Assembly: GCF_008364555.1 (NCBI RefSeq) | Contig: NZ_VTUC01000004.1 | Coordinates: 1 to 64,000, forward strand | Origin: Enterobacter vonholyi | Lineage (GTDB): Bacteria > Pseudomonadota > Gammaproteobacteria > Enterobacterales > Enterobacteriaceae | DNA length: 64,000 bases | Direction: 5' to 3' | In this document: in pieces, positions 52,843 through 62,906 of the stretch | How the letters are laid out: every line of letters starts with the position of its first letter | How positions within the stretch are numbered: the stretch's first letter is position 1 | Notes under the pieces: model-generated | Seen by the model: only the letters and a program-made list of their open reading frames with translations | The model's database searches: none | What the model was told of the DNA's origin: nothing | Translations under genes and position numbers: made by a program

Positions 52843-53789
52843 AGGCCCACCTCGCTGAAGAAGCGGTGACGCTGGCTCATGATGAGGCGCGAGCGCTTGT
52901 GCGGGAAGTCGAACTCTTTCACGGTGTCGAAACCGGCAGAGGCCAGATGGCGGAACAGGCGCTGGTTGTCGAAGCGCGGCTCGGCGACGATGCGCGCGGT
53001 GCGCGGTTCATCGAGATACAGATAGTGGCTCAGGCCGCGCAGCCAGCTGCGGATGTACTGCGCGCCGCGCCAGTTCTCTTCGCCCACCAGCATGTGCAGC
53101 CCGCGATCAAACGGCTGCCAGCGGTAGTGACGACCAATGCGGTCTTCCGCCGCCCAGTAGAGTTCAAAATAGCCGAACGGCTGGTCGTCGAAGCAGCCGA
53201 TAACCGGGTAGCAGTAGGTCGAGTCAAGCTGACGGCGCAGGTAGTTTTCCTGCTCGGCCTGCGGGCCCGCCATCTCCCAGAAGGCGTTCACGCGCGGGTT
53301 GTTCATCCAGCGGGTAAAACGCTCGCCGTCCAGCGCCACGTCGGCCACGCGAAAGCTGAGGGTGCGCTTAATCTGCGGATCGTAACGGCGATACACTTCG
53401 CCCTGCGGGCGGCGAGGGCGCAGCGGGAAGTAAAGCTGACGGCTCTCGTCAAACTGCATTCCGCCGCTCGCCTGCGGCCGTTCGCCTTTCAGCCACAGCG
53501 GCAGCTGCCAGAAGGCGTCGCGCGCCAGATAATCTCCGTGGGCCAGGCCAAACAGCGCCCCAGCCTGGGGTTCATCCTGCCAGTCCGCCCACGGTAACGT
53601 AATGCCGGTCAGCGCGGGGGCGGCCACAAACAGCTGATCCAGCGCTTGCACCAGCCAGCCGTCCGGGAGCTCCTTCAGACGCTCCAGCACCGCGCTGCCG
53701 TCGAGACCCAACGTCAGCGGCAGCGCGCGATCCGTTGCGGTGCAGCGAAAGCCGTAGCCGGAATGGACAATATTCGCGATGGCCATCAC
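52839..53789 (-). CDS. iucB: N6-hydroxylysine O-acetyltransferase
   Basis: GNAT-fold enzyme, 316 residues, that acetylates N6-hydroxylysine with acetyl-CoA in aerobactin synthesis. The C-terminal half holds the GNAT domain (PVIGCFDDQPFGYFELYWAAEDRIG in two strands, then the HMLVGEENWRGAQYIRSWL acetyl-CoA region). Overlaps iucA and iucC by 4 bases each. Confidence 0.96.
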   Translation of the reverse strand: MMAIANIVHSGYGFRCTATDRALPLTLGLDGSAVLERLKELPDGWLVQALDQLFVAAPALTGITLPWADWQDEPQAGALFGLAHGDYLARDAFWQLPLWLKGERPQASGGMQFDESRQLYFPLRPRRPQGEVYRRYDPQIKRTLSFRVADVALDGERFTRWMNNPRVNAFWEMAGPQAEQENYLRRQLDSTYCYPVIGCFDDQPFGYFELYWAAEDRIGRHYRWQPFDRGLHMLVGEENWRGAQYIRSWLRGLSHYLYLDEPRTARIVAEPRFDNQRLFRHLASAGFDTVKEFDFPHKRSRLIMSQRHRFFSEVGL

Positions 53790-55528
53790 GCCTTCTCCTT
53801 GTAAAACGGGTTGCTAAAGTCGAAATAGATCACCGCCGGATCGGCGATGGTGTTTTCATTGCGATCGTGCAGGTAGCAGAAGAAGTTGCCTTTGCAGTTC
53901 CAGGTCGGGCTGTCGAGAACGTAGTCGAGGCAGCGGGTCTGCTTCGCCGTGCGGCGCAGTTGGGCCAGCGCAGCACGCACCCGGGACATCAGGTTCTCCT
54001 CGCTGTCGAAACCGGCGGCAGCGAGGGCGGCGGTGACGGCAAGGGTAGAGTTCAGCAGCAGGTAGTAAGGGAAGTAGCGCAGCAGCTGGCTCTCACCGAA
54101 ACGGTTTTCCACCTCCGTTTCGCCAGCCTCTTTCAGCCACGCATCGGCGCCTTCGGTCCACGCGCTGCCCTGGCAGTCGCGGTAGATAAGTCCGATCGGG
54201 AAATCCTGCTGCATCTCAACGAGGATATTTTGCTGGTGCGCCAGCAGGACCAGGCCGTAGTCCGCCTCGGCGCTGAACAGCGGGATTAATACGCGGTCGC
54301 AATAGGCGTCCAGCCAGCAGCGGGCGGCCTGGGCGAGCGGTAAATCGAGACGCTGGCTCAGACGGCGCACCGCCGCGGCCAGCAGGCTGTCGCCGCCGTC
54401 CGGCGCGGCCTGCGTCAGGCTGACCAGCACGTTGGTCTGGGTGTCTGGCGTATCGAACAGCAGATTGACGCGCAGGGCCATCAGGCTCTCTTCCTGAATA
54501 GCGCCGCTTTCGTCGCGCAGCCCCGCCCAGCCGTCTTCCTGCATCACGCGCATGGTCGGGTAGCGTGCCTGTAAATCTTGCCAGCGTTCCGTTTTCGCCA
54601 GGCGCGCCAGGCGCATGCCGCGCTTAACTTCTTTGACCGACAGCGTGCGCACGGAGTTGGTCAGGCGCACGCTGAGGGAGAACTTAATCATGTCGCAGTT
54701 AGTTTCGCTGTACAGCGAGCGGGAGGAGCTGGTGGGCAGCCACTGTGCGCCCGCTTCACCCAGGTCCTGCAGTGAACCGTTTTCTGCCAGACGCTGGCAC
54801 CAGTCCTGCTCCAGCAGATAGTCGGCCTGCCACGGATGCATGGGCAGCAGCCAGCGGGTGTCGGTGAAGTGGCTGAGCAGCTCGGGCGCGCTCTGGGCCG
54901 CGAAGCGCAGCAGACGTTCGCGCAGGGAGACGTTCAGGCTGTCGCCGGCAACGAGCGTGCTCTCAACGGCAAACCAGCGCAGCGGGAAGCGTGAGGCGAA
55001 ATCGGGCAGGTAGCGGCGCGCCTCGGTTTCGTTAAACGGCTCGTGCGACTTTGGTGCCGGGTGAAACGCGTGGCCGACCAGCAGCGCCTGTTCCGCGTCG
55101 GCAAACGTCAGCGGCTTATCGCGCAGGGTTGCCCAGTTGTGGCGTAAATCAATCGCCTGCCAGGTGTGGGAATGGCTTTCGAGAACGCGCTGCTTAAAAC
55201 GCGCCAGCGTGTCGGCATCCAGCGAGCCTTTTACGGACGGTTTTTCGAGAATTAAATCAACCAGTTGAGAGAATGTGACAGCGTCACTACGATCTTGGTT
55301 GCTCTGAATAAGCGTTGCCGGTAAACGGTACTGATGGTGTTGGGTGGGAGAGAAATAGCATACCGGCACCCGAAGCGCCTGGGTCTGGGAAAGCGGGATA
55401 TGGATCTCAGATAGCGCATCCGCATCGGTAGCGGGGAGATAGCGCCAGTCCTTCGTTTCGCGCAACAGGGCGTTTAAAAAACACTGGGCTGCAACGTCTG
55501 TACCGGCTGAGCGGGGCAGAGCACGCAT
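53786..55528 (-). CDS. iucA: Aerobactin synthase subunit IucA
   Basis: NIS-type synthetase, 580 residues, that couples the first acetyl-hydroxylysine to citrate. It opens with GTDVAAQCFLNALLRETKDW, nearly as in known IucA, and has MHPWQADYLLEQDW, the NCDMIKFSLSVRLTNSVRT substrate loop and LVLLAHQQNILVEMQQDFP. First gene of the operon; Fur boxes lie directly upstream. Confidence 0.97.
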   Translation of the reverse strand: MRALPRSAGTDVAAQCFLNALLRETKDWRYLPATDADALSEIHIPLSQTQALRVPVCYFSPTQHHQYRLPATLIQSNQDRSDAVTFSQLVDLILEKPSVKGSLDADTLARFKQRVLESHSHTWQAIDLRHNWATLRDKPLTFADAEQALLVGHAFHPAPKSHEPFNETEARRYLPDFASRFPLRWFAVESTLVAGDSLNVSLRERLLRFAAQSAPELLSHFTDTRWLLPMHPWQADYLLEQDWCQRLAENGSLQDLGEAGAQWLPTSSSRSLYSETNCDMIKFSLSVRLTNSVRTLSVKEVKRGMRLARLAKTERWQDLQARYPTMRVMQEDGWAGLRDESGAIQEESLMALRVNLLFDTPDTQTNVLVSLTQAAPDGGDSLLAAAVRRLSQRLDLPLAQAARCWLDAYCDRVLIPLFSAEADYGLVLLAHQQNILVEMQQDFPIGLIYRDCQGSAWTEGADAWLKEAGETEVENRFGESQLLRYFPYYLLLNSTLAVTAALAAAGFDSEENLMSRVRAALAQLRRTAKQTRCLDYVLDSPTWNCKGNFFCYLHDRNENTIADPAVIYFDFSNPFYKEKA

Positions 55529-55550
55529 AGATGTACCTCATTCCATGATT

Positions 55551-55581
55551 GATAATAATTCTCGTTATGATATTCATTCTG
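55551..55581. promoter_or_regulatory. Overlapping Fur boxes between iucA and shiF
   Basis: GATAATAATTCTCGTTATG (55551-55569) matches the 19-base Fur consensus at 15 positions, and an offset second site (55563-55581) matches at 13. On the iucA strand TTGCGA, 16 bases, TATCAT forms a promoter covered by these sites, so iron should repress iucA. shiF starts 85 bases away on the other side. Confidence 0.85.
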
Positions 55582-55666
55582 TTTACAGTCGCAACCATTT
55601 TTGCAATATTTGTTTTCATAAATTTCATAATTTCCACACATTTATTGACACTATGTTCACATTCTC

Positions 55667-56878
55667 ATGCGCGCTGACTCTGAAATATTGACCGAAAACG
55701 TCACCTCAAAAGCCAACTGGCCCCTGGCGTTATGTGCGGGTTTATTAGGTGTCGGGCAAAACGGCCTGCTGGTGATGCTCCCGCAGCTGGTGAACCTGAC
55801 CGGGCTGTCGCTCTCGGTCTGGGCCGGACTGTTGATGTTTGGATCCATGCTCTTTTTACCCGCATCGCCCTGGTGGGGGCGTCAAAGCGAGCGAAAGGGG
55901 TGTAAGTACGTGATGCTCGCCTCGCTGGGCGGCTATCTGGCCAGTTTTGTCGTGATGGCGCTGGTGGTCTGGGCGATGGCAGCCGGAAGGCTGGATACCG
56001 TCTGGGGACTGGGGGGGCTTATATTCTCGCGCCTGCTCTACGGACTGACGGTCTCGGGGCTGGTGCCTGCAGCCCAGACGTGGGCAATTCAGCGTGCGGG
56101 ACTGGAGAAAAGAATGGCCGCGCTGGCGACGATAAGCTCCGGCCTGAGCTGCGGGCGTTTGCTCGGCCCGCCGCTGGCGGCGCTGATGCTCAGCGTTAAT
56201 CCGGTGGCGCCGCTCTGGCTGATGGCGGTTGCGCCGCTTATCGCTCTGCTGCTGGTGCTTCGCGAAGTCGCTGATCCGCCGCTACCGCCGGTAGCCCACC
56301 AGGCAACCCGCCTGCAGGCCTCCATGCTGCCGTTCCTGTTGCTAGCGCTGCTGCTGGCGGCGCTGGTAAGCCTGATGCAGCTTGGCCTGTCGCCGCATCT
56401 TAGCCCGTTGCTGGACGGCAACGCCCGGGAGATCAGCCATCATGTCGCGCTCCTGCTGAGCCTTGCCGCGCTGGCCACGCTCGCGGCACAGTTTCTGGTG
56501 GTCCGCCCGCAGCATTTCACCCCGATGACGTTGCTCTGCATCGCGGCGGTGTTGATGGTGGCAGGACTAGGGCTGATGACTGTCGCCGGTTTAGCGCTGT
56601 TCTACGTGGGGATTGTTATCACGTCACTCGGGGCGGCGATGGCCACGCCGGGCTACCAGTTGCTGCTTAACGACAGGCTGACCACCGGGAAAGGGGCGGG
56701 CGTCATCGCCACCAGCCACACGTTAGGCTACGGCGTCAGCGCGCTGCTGGTGCCCGTGGTGACGCGTTTTTACGGCGAGCAGTCTTTAACGGTAGCCGCA
56801 TGGGGAATGGCATTGCTGTTTTTAGCGTTGAGCATAGGGGTACGGTCAACCGAGCGTCCCCCTGCTGAAAAACCTTAA
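55667..56878 (+). CDS. shiF: MFS transporter ShiF of the aerobactin locus
   Basis: Major-facilitator exporter, 403 residues with 12 hydrophobic segments, divergent from iucA. A gene named shiF of this size lies in the same place in known aerobactin loci and has been linked to aerobactin export. Loop 2-3 reads [16 protein letters not shown]. Its stop overlaps the mtfA end by 4 bases (convergent). Iron control is likely from the shared Fur region. Confidence 0.85.
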   Translation: MRADSEILTENVTSKANWPLALCAGLLGVGQNGLLVMLPQLVNLTGLSLSVWAGLLMFGSMLFLPASPWWGRQSERKGCKYVMLASLGGYLASFVVMALVVWAMAAGRLDTVWGLGGLIFSRLLYGLTVSGLVPAAQTWAIQRAGLEKRMAALATISSGLSCGRLLGPPLAALMLSVNPVAPLWLMAVAPLIALLLVLREVADPPLPPVAHQATRLQASMLPFLLLALLLAALVSLMQLGLSPHLSPLLDGNAREISHHVALLLSLAALATLAAQFLVVRPQHFTPMTLLCIAAVLMVAGLGLMTVAGLALFYVGIVITSLGAAMATPGYQLLLNDRLTTGKGAGVIATSHTLGYGVSALLVPVVTRFYGEQSLTVAAWGMALLFLALSIGVRSTERPPAEKP

Positions 56879-57672
56879 TGGATCTGACGGGAGGAATGGC
56901 CGCCAGACTCCTCATTTTGCCGCAGACGCTGCAGGGGATCCTGCTGATAAAACTGGCAGAAGCGCTGCCACAGCGCCGGGAAGCGGGGCGCGAAGAGCTC
57001 GGGCGCGCTGAAGAAATACTCCGAGAGCACCGCAAAGCACTCGGCCGGGTCGGTTGCCGCATAGGCGTCAATGCTGGCCGCGCTTTCGCCTACAAGGTCT
57101 ATTTCATCCTGAATGTTATCCATCGCCGCGTGCAGATCGTGCTCCCAGCCCGCCACTTCGCGAAGCGGGATAAATGGAACGCCGCTGGCGCGATCGCCGT
57201 TGCGGGTATCCAGCTTATGCGCTACCTCATGGATAATCAGGTTAAAACCGGAGGCGTCGAACGAGTCCTGAATATCGAGCCAGTTGAGGATAATCGGCCC
57301 CTGCTGCCAGCTTTGTCCGGACTGCACCACGCGCTGGTTGTGCACCAGCCCGATATCGTCCTGCCATTCGTCATCCACTACGAACGGTGCGGGATAGATT
57401 AGCACTTCGTGGAAACCGTCCAGCCACTCAATGCCGAGCTCAAGCACCGGCAGACAGAATAGCAGGGCGATGCGGGCGTTTTTAAGCGGATCGAGCTCGA
57501 AACCCTGCAGTGGAACCAGGCGTTTTTGCTGTAAAAAACGATCCGCAAGCTGAACCAGTTTCGCTTGTTCATCCGGCTTAAGATTAGCCAGAACAGGGAT
57601 TGTCAGCGCGTCATTCCATGGCAGCGCCATATCCCGGCCAGCTTCATTCGTTTTCCAGGGCCACTTTATCAT
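56875..57672 (-). CDS. mtfA: Mlc titration factor A (metallopeptidase-like)
   Basis: Cytoplasmic zinc protein, 265 residues, that binds the glucose repressor Mlc and so raises ptsG expression; also has aminopeptidase activity. Zinc site His148-Glu149-x2-His152 in [11 protein letters not shown], with Glu in the later [17 protein letters not shown] segment. In E. coli it also lies next to a tRNA-Asn gene. Confidence 0.95.
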   Translation of the reverse strand: MIKWPWKTNEAGRDMALPWNDALTIPVLANLKPDEQAKLVQLADRFLQQKRLVPLQGFELDPLKNARIALLFCLPVLELGIEWLDGFHEVLIYPAPFVVDDEWQDDIGLVHNQRVVQSGQSWQQGPIILNWLDIQDSFDASGFNLIIHEVAHKLDTRNGDRASGVPFIPLREVAGWEHDLHAAMDNIQDEIDLVGESAASIDAYAATDPAECFAVLSEYFFSAPELFAPRFPALWQRFCQFYQQDPLQRLRQNEESGGHSSRQIH

Positions 57673-57887
57673 CGCTTTGCTCGCAAACTCGTCACTTGAA
57701 CAAAAATGGGAAAGTCAGGTTCGGTTAAGATGCCAGAAAATCGCGCACTGCGACAATTCCAGCCTGAATAAACTATCATTCGTACGTAGCGGTGGGTAGC
57801 GGTTTGCGGGCATCACCTTCATTTTGTGAAGTCTGTCGTAGCCTTCATCCACAGGTTCAGTGAAAAAATCAGTACGGTATTGAAAAG

Positions 57888-58034
57888 ATGAGCGATTTCA
57901 AAGGTAACAAGCAGGACCTGCCCAGTCGACTGTGTGTGCACTGCCAGCGGCCTATGACGTGGCGCAAGAAATGGGCGAAATGCTGGAATGAGGTTAAATA
58001 CTGTTCCGAGCGTTGCCGCAGGAGCCACCGTTGA
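57888..58034 (+). CDS. DUF2256 zinc-finger-like small protein
   Basis: A 48-residue protein with four Cys (CVHC, KCW, YCSERC) and a conserved Trp-rich centre (MTWRKKWAKCWNEVKYCS), the DUF2256 pattern. Its TGA overlaps the photolyase-like start as TTGA. DUF2256 genes are often found before this photolyase type; role unknown. Confidence 0.88.
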   Translation: MSDFKGNKQDLPSRLCVHCQRPMTWRKKWAKCWNEVKYCSERCRRSHR

Positions 58035-59560
58035 CCGAGCTGCGTCTGATCCTGGGCGATCAGCTTAATCCGCATCACAGCTGGTTTGATACCTGCAGTC
58101 CGAACGTCATTTACGTGATGCTGGAACTCCGGGCAGAAACCGCCTATGTGCTTCATCACGCCCAGAAAGTTATCGCTATCTTCGCCGCCATGCGCGCGTT
58201 TGCCTCTGCATTAAAGGAGAAGGGGCATCGGATGAGGTATGTCCGGCTCTCTGACGGCTCAAACCGCGGCGCGCTGGAAGACAATCTCAACGCGCTTGTC
58301 GCGCATTACGGCGCGGGTAGGGTGATATGGCAGGAGCCCGACGAATGGCGTCTGGATACGCAGCTGCAGGCGTGGGCGAAAACGGTCTCCGTTGAAACGG
58401 CCTGCGTCAGCAGCGAGCATTTTTTCACCGTGCGGGAACAGGTCAGCGCGTTCTTTGCGTCACGCAAAAGCTGGCGAATGGAATACTTTTACCGGGAAAT
58501 GCGTCGTCAGCACGGCGTGCTGTTAACCTCTGAAGGCGATCCGGAAGGGGGGAAATGGAACTTCGATGCTGAAAACCGCAAGCGCTGGTCCGGCGAGCCG
58601 CCCGCGCCGGGCGACTCGCGTCCCGGCCACGATTATTCAGCCTTATGGGCGGAGATCCAACGCTGTGGGGTAAAGACCTTCGGCGAATCGCAGGCCGACA
58701 ATTTTCGCTGGCCGCTTAACCGTTCGGAAGCCAAAGCCAGGCTGGAGGAATTTATCACTCACGTGCTCCCCCATTTTGGCGCCTGGCAGGACGCGATGCA
58801 CGCGGAGGAACCTTTTCTTTTCCACTCGTTAATTTCATTCGCGCTAAACACCAAAATGCTTAATCCGCGGGAAGTGGTCGCAGCCGCCCAGCAGGCATGG
58901 CGTTCGGGCCATGCGCCGCTGCCCGCCGTTGAAGGGTTTATCCGACAAATTCTCGGCTGGCGGGAGTACGTGCGTGGGATTTACTGGTCGCAGATGCCGG
59001 GCTATCGGGATCTGAATGCCTTAGACCAGCACGTTCCGCTGCCGGACTGGTTCTGGACCGGCAGGACGCAGATGCGCTGCCTGGCGCATGCCGTTGGACA
59101 GTCGCTCACCGAGGCTTACGCCCACCATATCCAGCGCCTGATGGTCATCGGGAACTTTAGCCTGCTCAGCGGCCTGTCGCCGCAGGCGGTTCATGAATGG
59201 TATCTGGGGGTCTATATTGATGCCTTCGAATGGGTGGAGCTGCCCAACACCCTCGGCATGAGCCAGTTTGGCGATGGCGGGTTACTGGCGAGTAAACCCT
59301 ACGTCTCGAGCGCGTCATATATTCATAAGATGAGTAATTACTGTCAGGGGTGCCGGTATCAACATAACCAGCGCACTGGGGAGCTGGCGTGCCCCTTTAA
59401 TGCCCTTTACTGGGATTTCTTTGCGCGCAATCAGGCGCGTCTGGGTAACAATCCCCGCCTGGGCATTGTCTTTAAACAGCTTGCGGACATGAAGGAAGAG
59501 GAGCGGCAGGCCATTGCCGATCGTGCAGGGTATGTTCGCCTGCATCTCAACGACCTTTGA
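58031..59560 (+). CDS. Iron-sulphur bacterial cryptochrome/(6-4) photolyase-like protein
   Basis: DNA repair flavoprotein of the FeS-BCP (PhrB-like) family, 509 residues. Start is a TTG at 58031, coupled to the DUF2256 stop and preceded by AGGAG. With this start four Cys fall at 350, 438, 441 and 454, the four [4Fe-4S] ligands known for this family. The N-terminal domain starts LRLILGDQLN and the FAD-binding end region has MSQFGDGGLLASKPYVSSA. Expected to use light and FAD to repair (6-4) lesions; lumazine antenna by homology. Confidence 0.92.
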   Translation: MTELRLILGDQLNPHHSWFDTCSPNVIYVMLELRAETAYVLHHAQKVIAIFAAMRAFASALKEKGHRMRYVRLSDGSNRGALEDNLNALVAHYGAGRVIWQEPDEWRLDTQLQAWAKTVSVETACVSSEHFFTVREQVSAFFASRKSWRMEYFYREMRRQHGVLLTSEGDPEGGKWNFDAENRKRWSGEPPAPGDSRPGHDYSALWAEIQRCGVKTFGESQADNFRWPLNRSEAKARLEEFITHVLPHFGAWQDAMHAEEPFLFHSLISFALNTKMLNPREVVAAAQQAWRSGHAPLPAVEGFIRQILGWREYVRGIYWSQMPGYRDLNALDQHVPLPDWFWTGRTQMRCLAHAVGQSLTEAYAHHIQRLMVIGNFSLLSGLSPQAVHEWYLGVYIDAFEWVELPNTLGMSQFGDGGLLASKPYVSSASYIHKMSNYCQGCRYQHNQRTGELACPFNALYWDFFARNQARLGNNPRLGIVFKQLADMKEEERQAIADRAGYVRLHLNDL

Positions 59561-59652
59561 CCTATTTCATCGCCGTACAGGTTGCGGTGGTTCCGTAAGA
59601 CGCTATTATTTTTGACTTTGTTGCGTATTCCCTGACAGGACATCCAGACGCT

Positions 59653-60552
59653 ATGCCCGTGAATTTTGACCTTAACGATCTTTATGCTTTCAGAGCGTTA
59701 GTGGAATACGGTAACTTCCGTGTCGCTGCTGAATCTATCTGCTTATCCCAGTCGGCCCTGAGCCGCAGGATTGAAAAGCTGGAAGCCGCGCTGGGAAACC
59801 GGCTGTTCGATCGTACCACCCGCCGCGTGGCCTTAACGTTATACGGGCAAAACTTTGCCGAGCGCTCCGCGCAGCTGCTCGACAACGTTGAGTCAATGCT
59901 GGCGGATGTCGATAAAGCCAGCGAAGAGCGGACGGGGCTGATCACGGTTGCCACGGTACCTTCCGCCGCCTGTTACTTTATGCCTGATGTGATCCGTCGC
60001 TTTCAGTCTCGCTATCCGCGCGTGCGCATTAAGCTCATCGACAGCAGCGCGGGGAATGTGATTGACGCCGTGGCCCGAAGCCAGGCGGATTTTGGTATCT
60101 GCTTCGCAGGAAACCTGCCGTCTGAAATCGAATTTTTCCCGCTGGTGGAGGATGTCTACGTCGCGGCGTGCAGAAAGGATCATCCGCTGGCGCAGAAGAG
60201 TCACCTGACGTGGCAGGCATTTTATCAGCAGGATTATATCTCTCTCGATAAAACGTCAGGTAACCGCAATCTGCTCGATCGGATGCTGGGGGATATCGTT
60301 CCCGAGCGGCCCAGCGTCTGCGAAACACGTCACGTTACCACGATGCTCGGTATGGTTGAGGCGGGGATCGGCATCGCTGCCGTTCCCGCCATGTCGATGC
60401 CGACCTCAGAGCACACGCTGCTGACGCATCTGCCGCTGGTGGCGCCGGAGGTCAAACGCACCGTAGGGCTTATCCGGCGCCGGGGGCGCATCCAGTCTTA
60501 TATCGCGGCTGAACTGGAAAAGCAGATCACCGAGCAGTATCGCCGGACGTAA
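59653..60552 (+). CDS. LysR-family regulator
   Basis: LysR-type regulator of 299 residues. Helix-turn-helix NFRVAAESICLSQSALSRRI at about residues 21-40, effector domain with LITVATVPSAACYFMP and MLGMVEAGIGIAAVP. Its 3' end overlaps the end of the ModA-like gene by 26 bases (convergent). It could control the citA operon, but its own promoter faces the photolyase side. Confidence 0.9.
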   Translation: MPVNFDLNDLYAFRALVEYGNFRVAAESICLSQSALSRRIEKLEAALGNRLFDRTTRRVALTLYGQNFAERSAQLLDNVESMLADVDKASEERTGLITVATVPSAACYFMPDVIRRFQSRYPRVRIKLIDSSAGNVIDAVARSQADFGICFAGNLPSEIEFFPLVEDVYVAACRKDHPLAQKSHLTWQAFYQQDYISLDKTSGNRNLLDRMLGDIVPERPSVCETRHVTTMLGMVEAGIGIAAVPAMSMPTSEHTLLTHLPLVAPEVKRTVGLIRRRGRIQSYIAAELEKQITEQYRRT

Positions 60553-61315
60553 CGGGGATCATCCCCGTCTTCTCGATGACGGCGCGTGAGGGCGGTGAGG
60601 CGAGATAGGTCAGCAGCGCTTTCCCCTCGTCAGGATGTTCAGCGTGACGGGTGACCGCACCCGCGAAGCGCGTGATGTATTGCAGATTATCCGGGATTTT
60701 ACCGATAAAGGTGACGCCCTGAACGGGCAGCAGCTCGCTAACCTGCTGGAAGCCCACGGCGTATTTTCCTTTCGCCACTTCAGAGGCGACCGGGATACGC
60801 TCGACCATTGTCGCTTTACCCGCCACTTCTTTTTCAATCCCCAGCTTTTTGAACAACGTCTGGCTGACGTACCTACCGCTGGCGCTGTCAGAGTAGGCGA
60901 TGGAGCTGGCCTGCAGCAGCGTTTCACGCAGTTTCGCATCGCTGCTGATATCAGGGACATCCGCACCTTTTTTCACCACCATGCCAACGGGAGAGTCCGC
61001 GAGTTCCGTTCGCGAACCCGGCTGGGTCTGGCTGGCTTTTTCGAGTTTCTCCAGCGCATCGCCCACCATAATCACCACGTCGGCCTTCTCGCCGCGCGCC
61101 AGACGGTTTGGGATCGCCTGCGGCGTAGCGCCCATTGAGGGGCCGGGGATGATCACGATTTTATCCCCGGTCTGGCGTTCATATTCCGGAGCCAGTTTTT
61201 CAAGGGCGGCTTTGAAGCCGCCTGAGATCATAACCTTTACGTCCTGGGCAAAGGCATTGACGCTCAGGAACATCAGCACCAGCGCGCTGGCGGTATAGCG
61301 ATAAGTGCGTTTCAT
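60527..61315 (-). CDS. ModA-like periplasmic binding protein coupled to citA
   Basis: Secreted substrate-binding protein, 262 residues; signal peptide cut near Ala24. The type-2 binding fold is of the ModA (molybdate) kind: [44 protein letters not shown] and [12 protein letters not shown]. No modB or modC is near. The ATG overlaps the stop of the citA-type gene (ATGA), so it is co-translated with the citrate symporter, and the ligand may be an organic anion rather than molybdate. Confidence 0.85.
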   Translation of the reverse strand: MKRTYRYTASALVLMFLSVNAFAQDVKVMISGGFKAALEKLAPEYERQTGDKIVIIPGPSMGATPQAIPNRLARGEKADVVIMVGDALEKLEKASQTQPGSRTELADSPVGMVVKKGADVPDISSDAKLRETLLQASSIAYSDSASGRYVSQTLFKKLGIEKEVAGKATMVERIPVASEVAKGKYAVGFQQVSELLPVQGVTFIGKIPDNLQYITRFAGAVTRHAEHPDEGKALLTYLASPPSRAVIEKTGMIPVTSGDTAR

Positions 61316-62625
61316 ACTGCCCCCTGTGACTTGACGGTGTTTTGCAGCGATACCGCACGGCGGCGGTAGAGGTAGAGCGTGGCCAGCAGGGCACACACCG
61401 CGGCGAAGCTCATCCAGTAGCCAGGCGAAGCTTTGTCACCGGTGTATTCAATCAGCGCGGTGGACATCACCGGGGTAAAGCCGCCAAAGACCGCCGTTGC
61501 CAGGCTGTAAGCCAGCGAGAACCCTGCCACGCGCACTTCGGCAGGCATGATCTCCGTCAGGGCCGGGATCATCGCGCCGTTATACAGGCCGTAGAGGAAG
61601 GAGAGCCACAGCAGCACGCTCAGCATCATGGAGAAGCTGGGCGAGTTCGCCAGCAGCGTCAGAGCCGGGTAGCTGGTCGCCAGCGCCAGCAGGGTCATGG
61701 CAATCAGCACCGGCTTGCGGCCAAAACGGTCCGACAGGGCACCGCCCACCGGCAGCCAGATGAAGTTAGAGATCGCCACCAGCAGCGTGACCAGCAGGCT
61801 GTCTGACGCGCTGAGCATCAGCACTTTTTTGCCAAAGGTGGGAGCGTAGACGGTGATCAGGTAGAACGCGGTGGTGGTCATCGCTACCATCAGCATGCCC
61901 GCGACCACCACCTGCCAGTTGCTAAGCAGCGTTTTAAAGACCTGACGCATCTCCAGATGCTGGCGGCGCGCGCTGAACTCTTCCGTCTCTTCCAGCTTGC
62001 GGCGCAGGAAGAAGATAAACGGCACGATTAAACAGCCGAACAGGAATGGGATGCGCCAGCCCCATTCGCGAATGGCGATCTCCGCCATCAGGGCATTCAG
62101 AGCGAAGCCCATCCCCGCGGCGACCATAATGGCGACCTGCTGGCTGCCGGACTGCCAGCTGGTGTAAAACCCTTTGCGGCCCGGCGTGGCGATTTCAGCC
62201 AGATAGACCGAGACGCCCCCAAGCTCCGCACCGGCGGAAAAGCCCTGCAGCAGACGGCCCGTCAGCACCAGCAGCGGCGCCCACAGACCGATGCTTTGAT
62301 AAGAGGGGATAAGCACGATCAGAAACGTCCCCGCCGCCATGATGGAGAGCGTGACGATCAGTCCCTTTCTGCGCCCCACCTTGTCGATATAGGCGCCAAG
62401 CACGATGGCCCCGATGGGACGCATCAAAAAGCCCGCGCCGAAGACGGCGAAGGTCATCATCAGCGACGCAAATTCACTGCTCGCCGGGAAGAACGTGTGG
62501 GCGATATATGTGGCATAGAAGCCGAACAGAAAGAAATCGAACTGCTCAAGAAAGTTGCCGGACGTCACGCGAAGTATGGCGCCCGCTTTCGAGCGTACGG
62601 TTGCAGGTGAGGTTGAGGAAAACAT
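61312..62625 (-). CDS. citA: Citrate:H+ symporter (CitA/CitH type)
   Basis: MFS transporter of the metabolite:H+ symporter group, 437 residues, 12 hydrophobic segments. From memory nearly the same as Klebsiella CitH/plasmid CitA, with [19 protein letters not shown] in helix 1, [13 protein letters not shown] in loop 2-3 and [11 protein letters not shown] in loop 8-9. Enables aerobic growth on citrate. First gene of a two-gene operon with the ModA-like protein. Confidence 0.92.
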   Translation of the reverse strand: MFSSTSPATVRSKAGAILRVTSGNFLEQFDFFLFGFYATYIAHTFFPASSEFASLMMTFAVFGAGFLMRPIGAIVLGAYIDKVGRRKGLIVTLSIMAAGTFLIVLIPSYQSIGLWAPLLVLTGRLLQGFSAGAELGGVSVYLAEIATPGRKGFYTSWQSGSQQVAIMVAAGMGFALNALMAEIAIREWGWRIPFLFGCLIVPFIFFLRRKLEETEEFSARRQHLEMRQVFKTLLSNWQVVVAGMLMVAMTTTAFYLITVYAPTFGKKVLMLSASDSLLVTLLVAISNFIWLPVGGALSDRFGRKPVLIAMTLLALATSYPALTLLANSPSFSMMLSVLLWLSFLYGLYNGAMIPALTEIMPAEVRVAGFSLAYSLATAVFGGFTPVMSTALIEYTGDKASPGYWMSFAAVCALLATLYLYRRRAVSLQNTVKSQGAV

Positions 62626-62906
62626 GGTTATCTCCAGTTTTATTGTTGACGTTTTACGCGTCTGTTTCTGAAAACTGGATCAGGATGAGGAATTAGATAA
62701 GCGCAAATGCCGCATCGACTGATGCATTTCTTGCATGAATATAATCCGACGAATAAATACAATTAATGGCAACAATAACTTAACAAACGGTTGGCTTTTT
62801 ATTCACCAATATTCTGTAAGTCTCTGATATTGCGATTTTGTGATGTGGCGCAGAGGCGCGTTTCAGAATGAGCCGGGTAACCGCTTCATTACCCGGCTGA
62901 TGCAAT

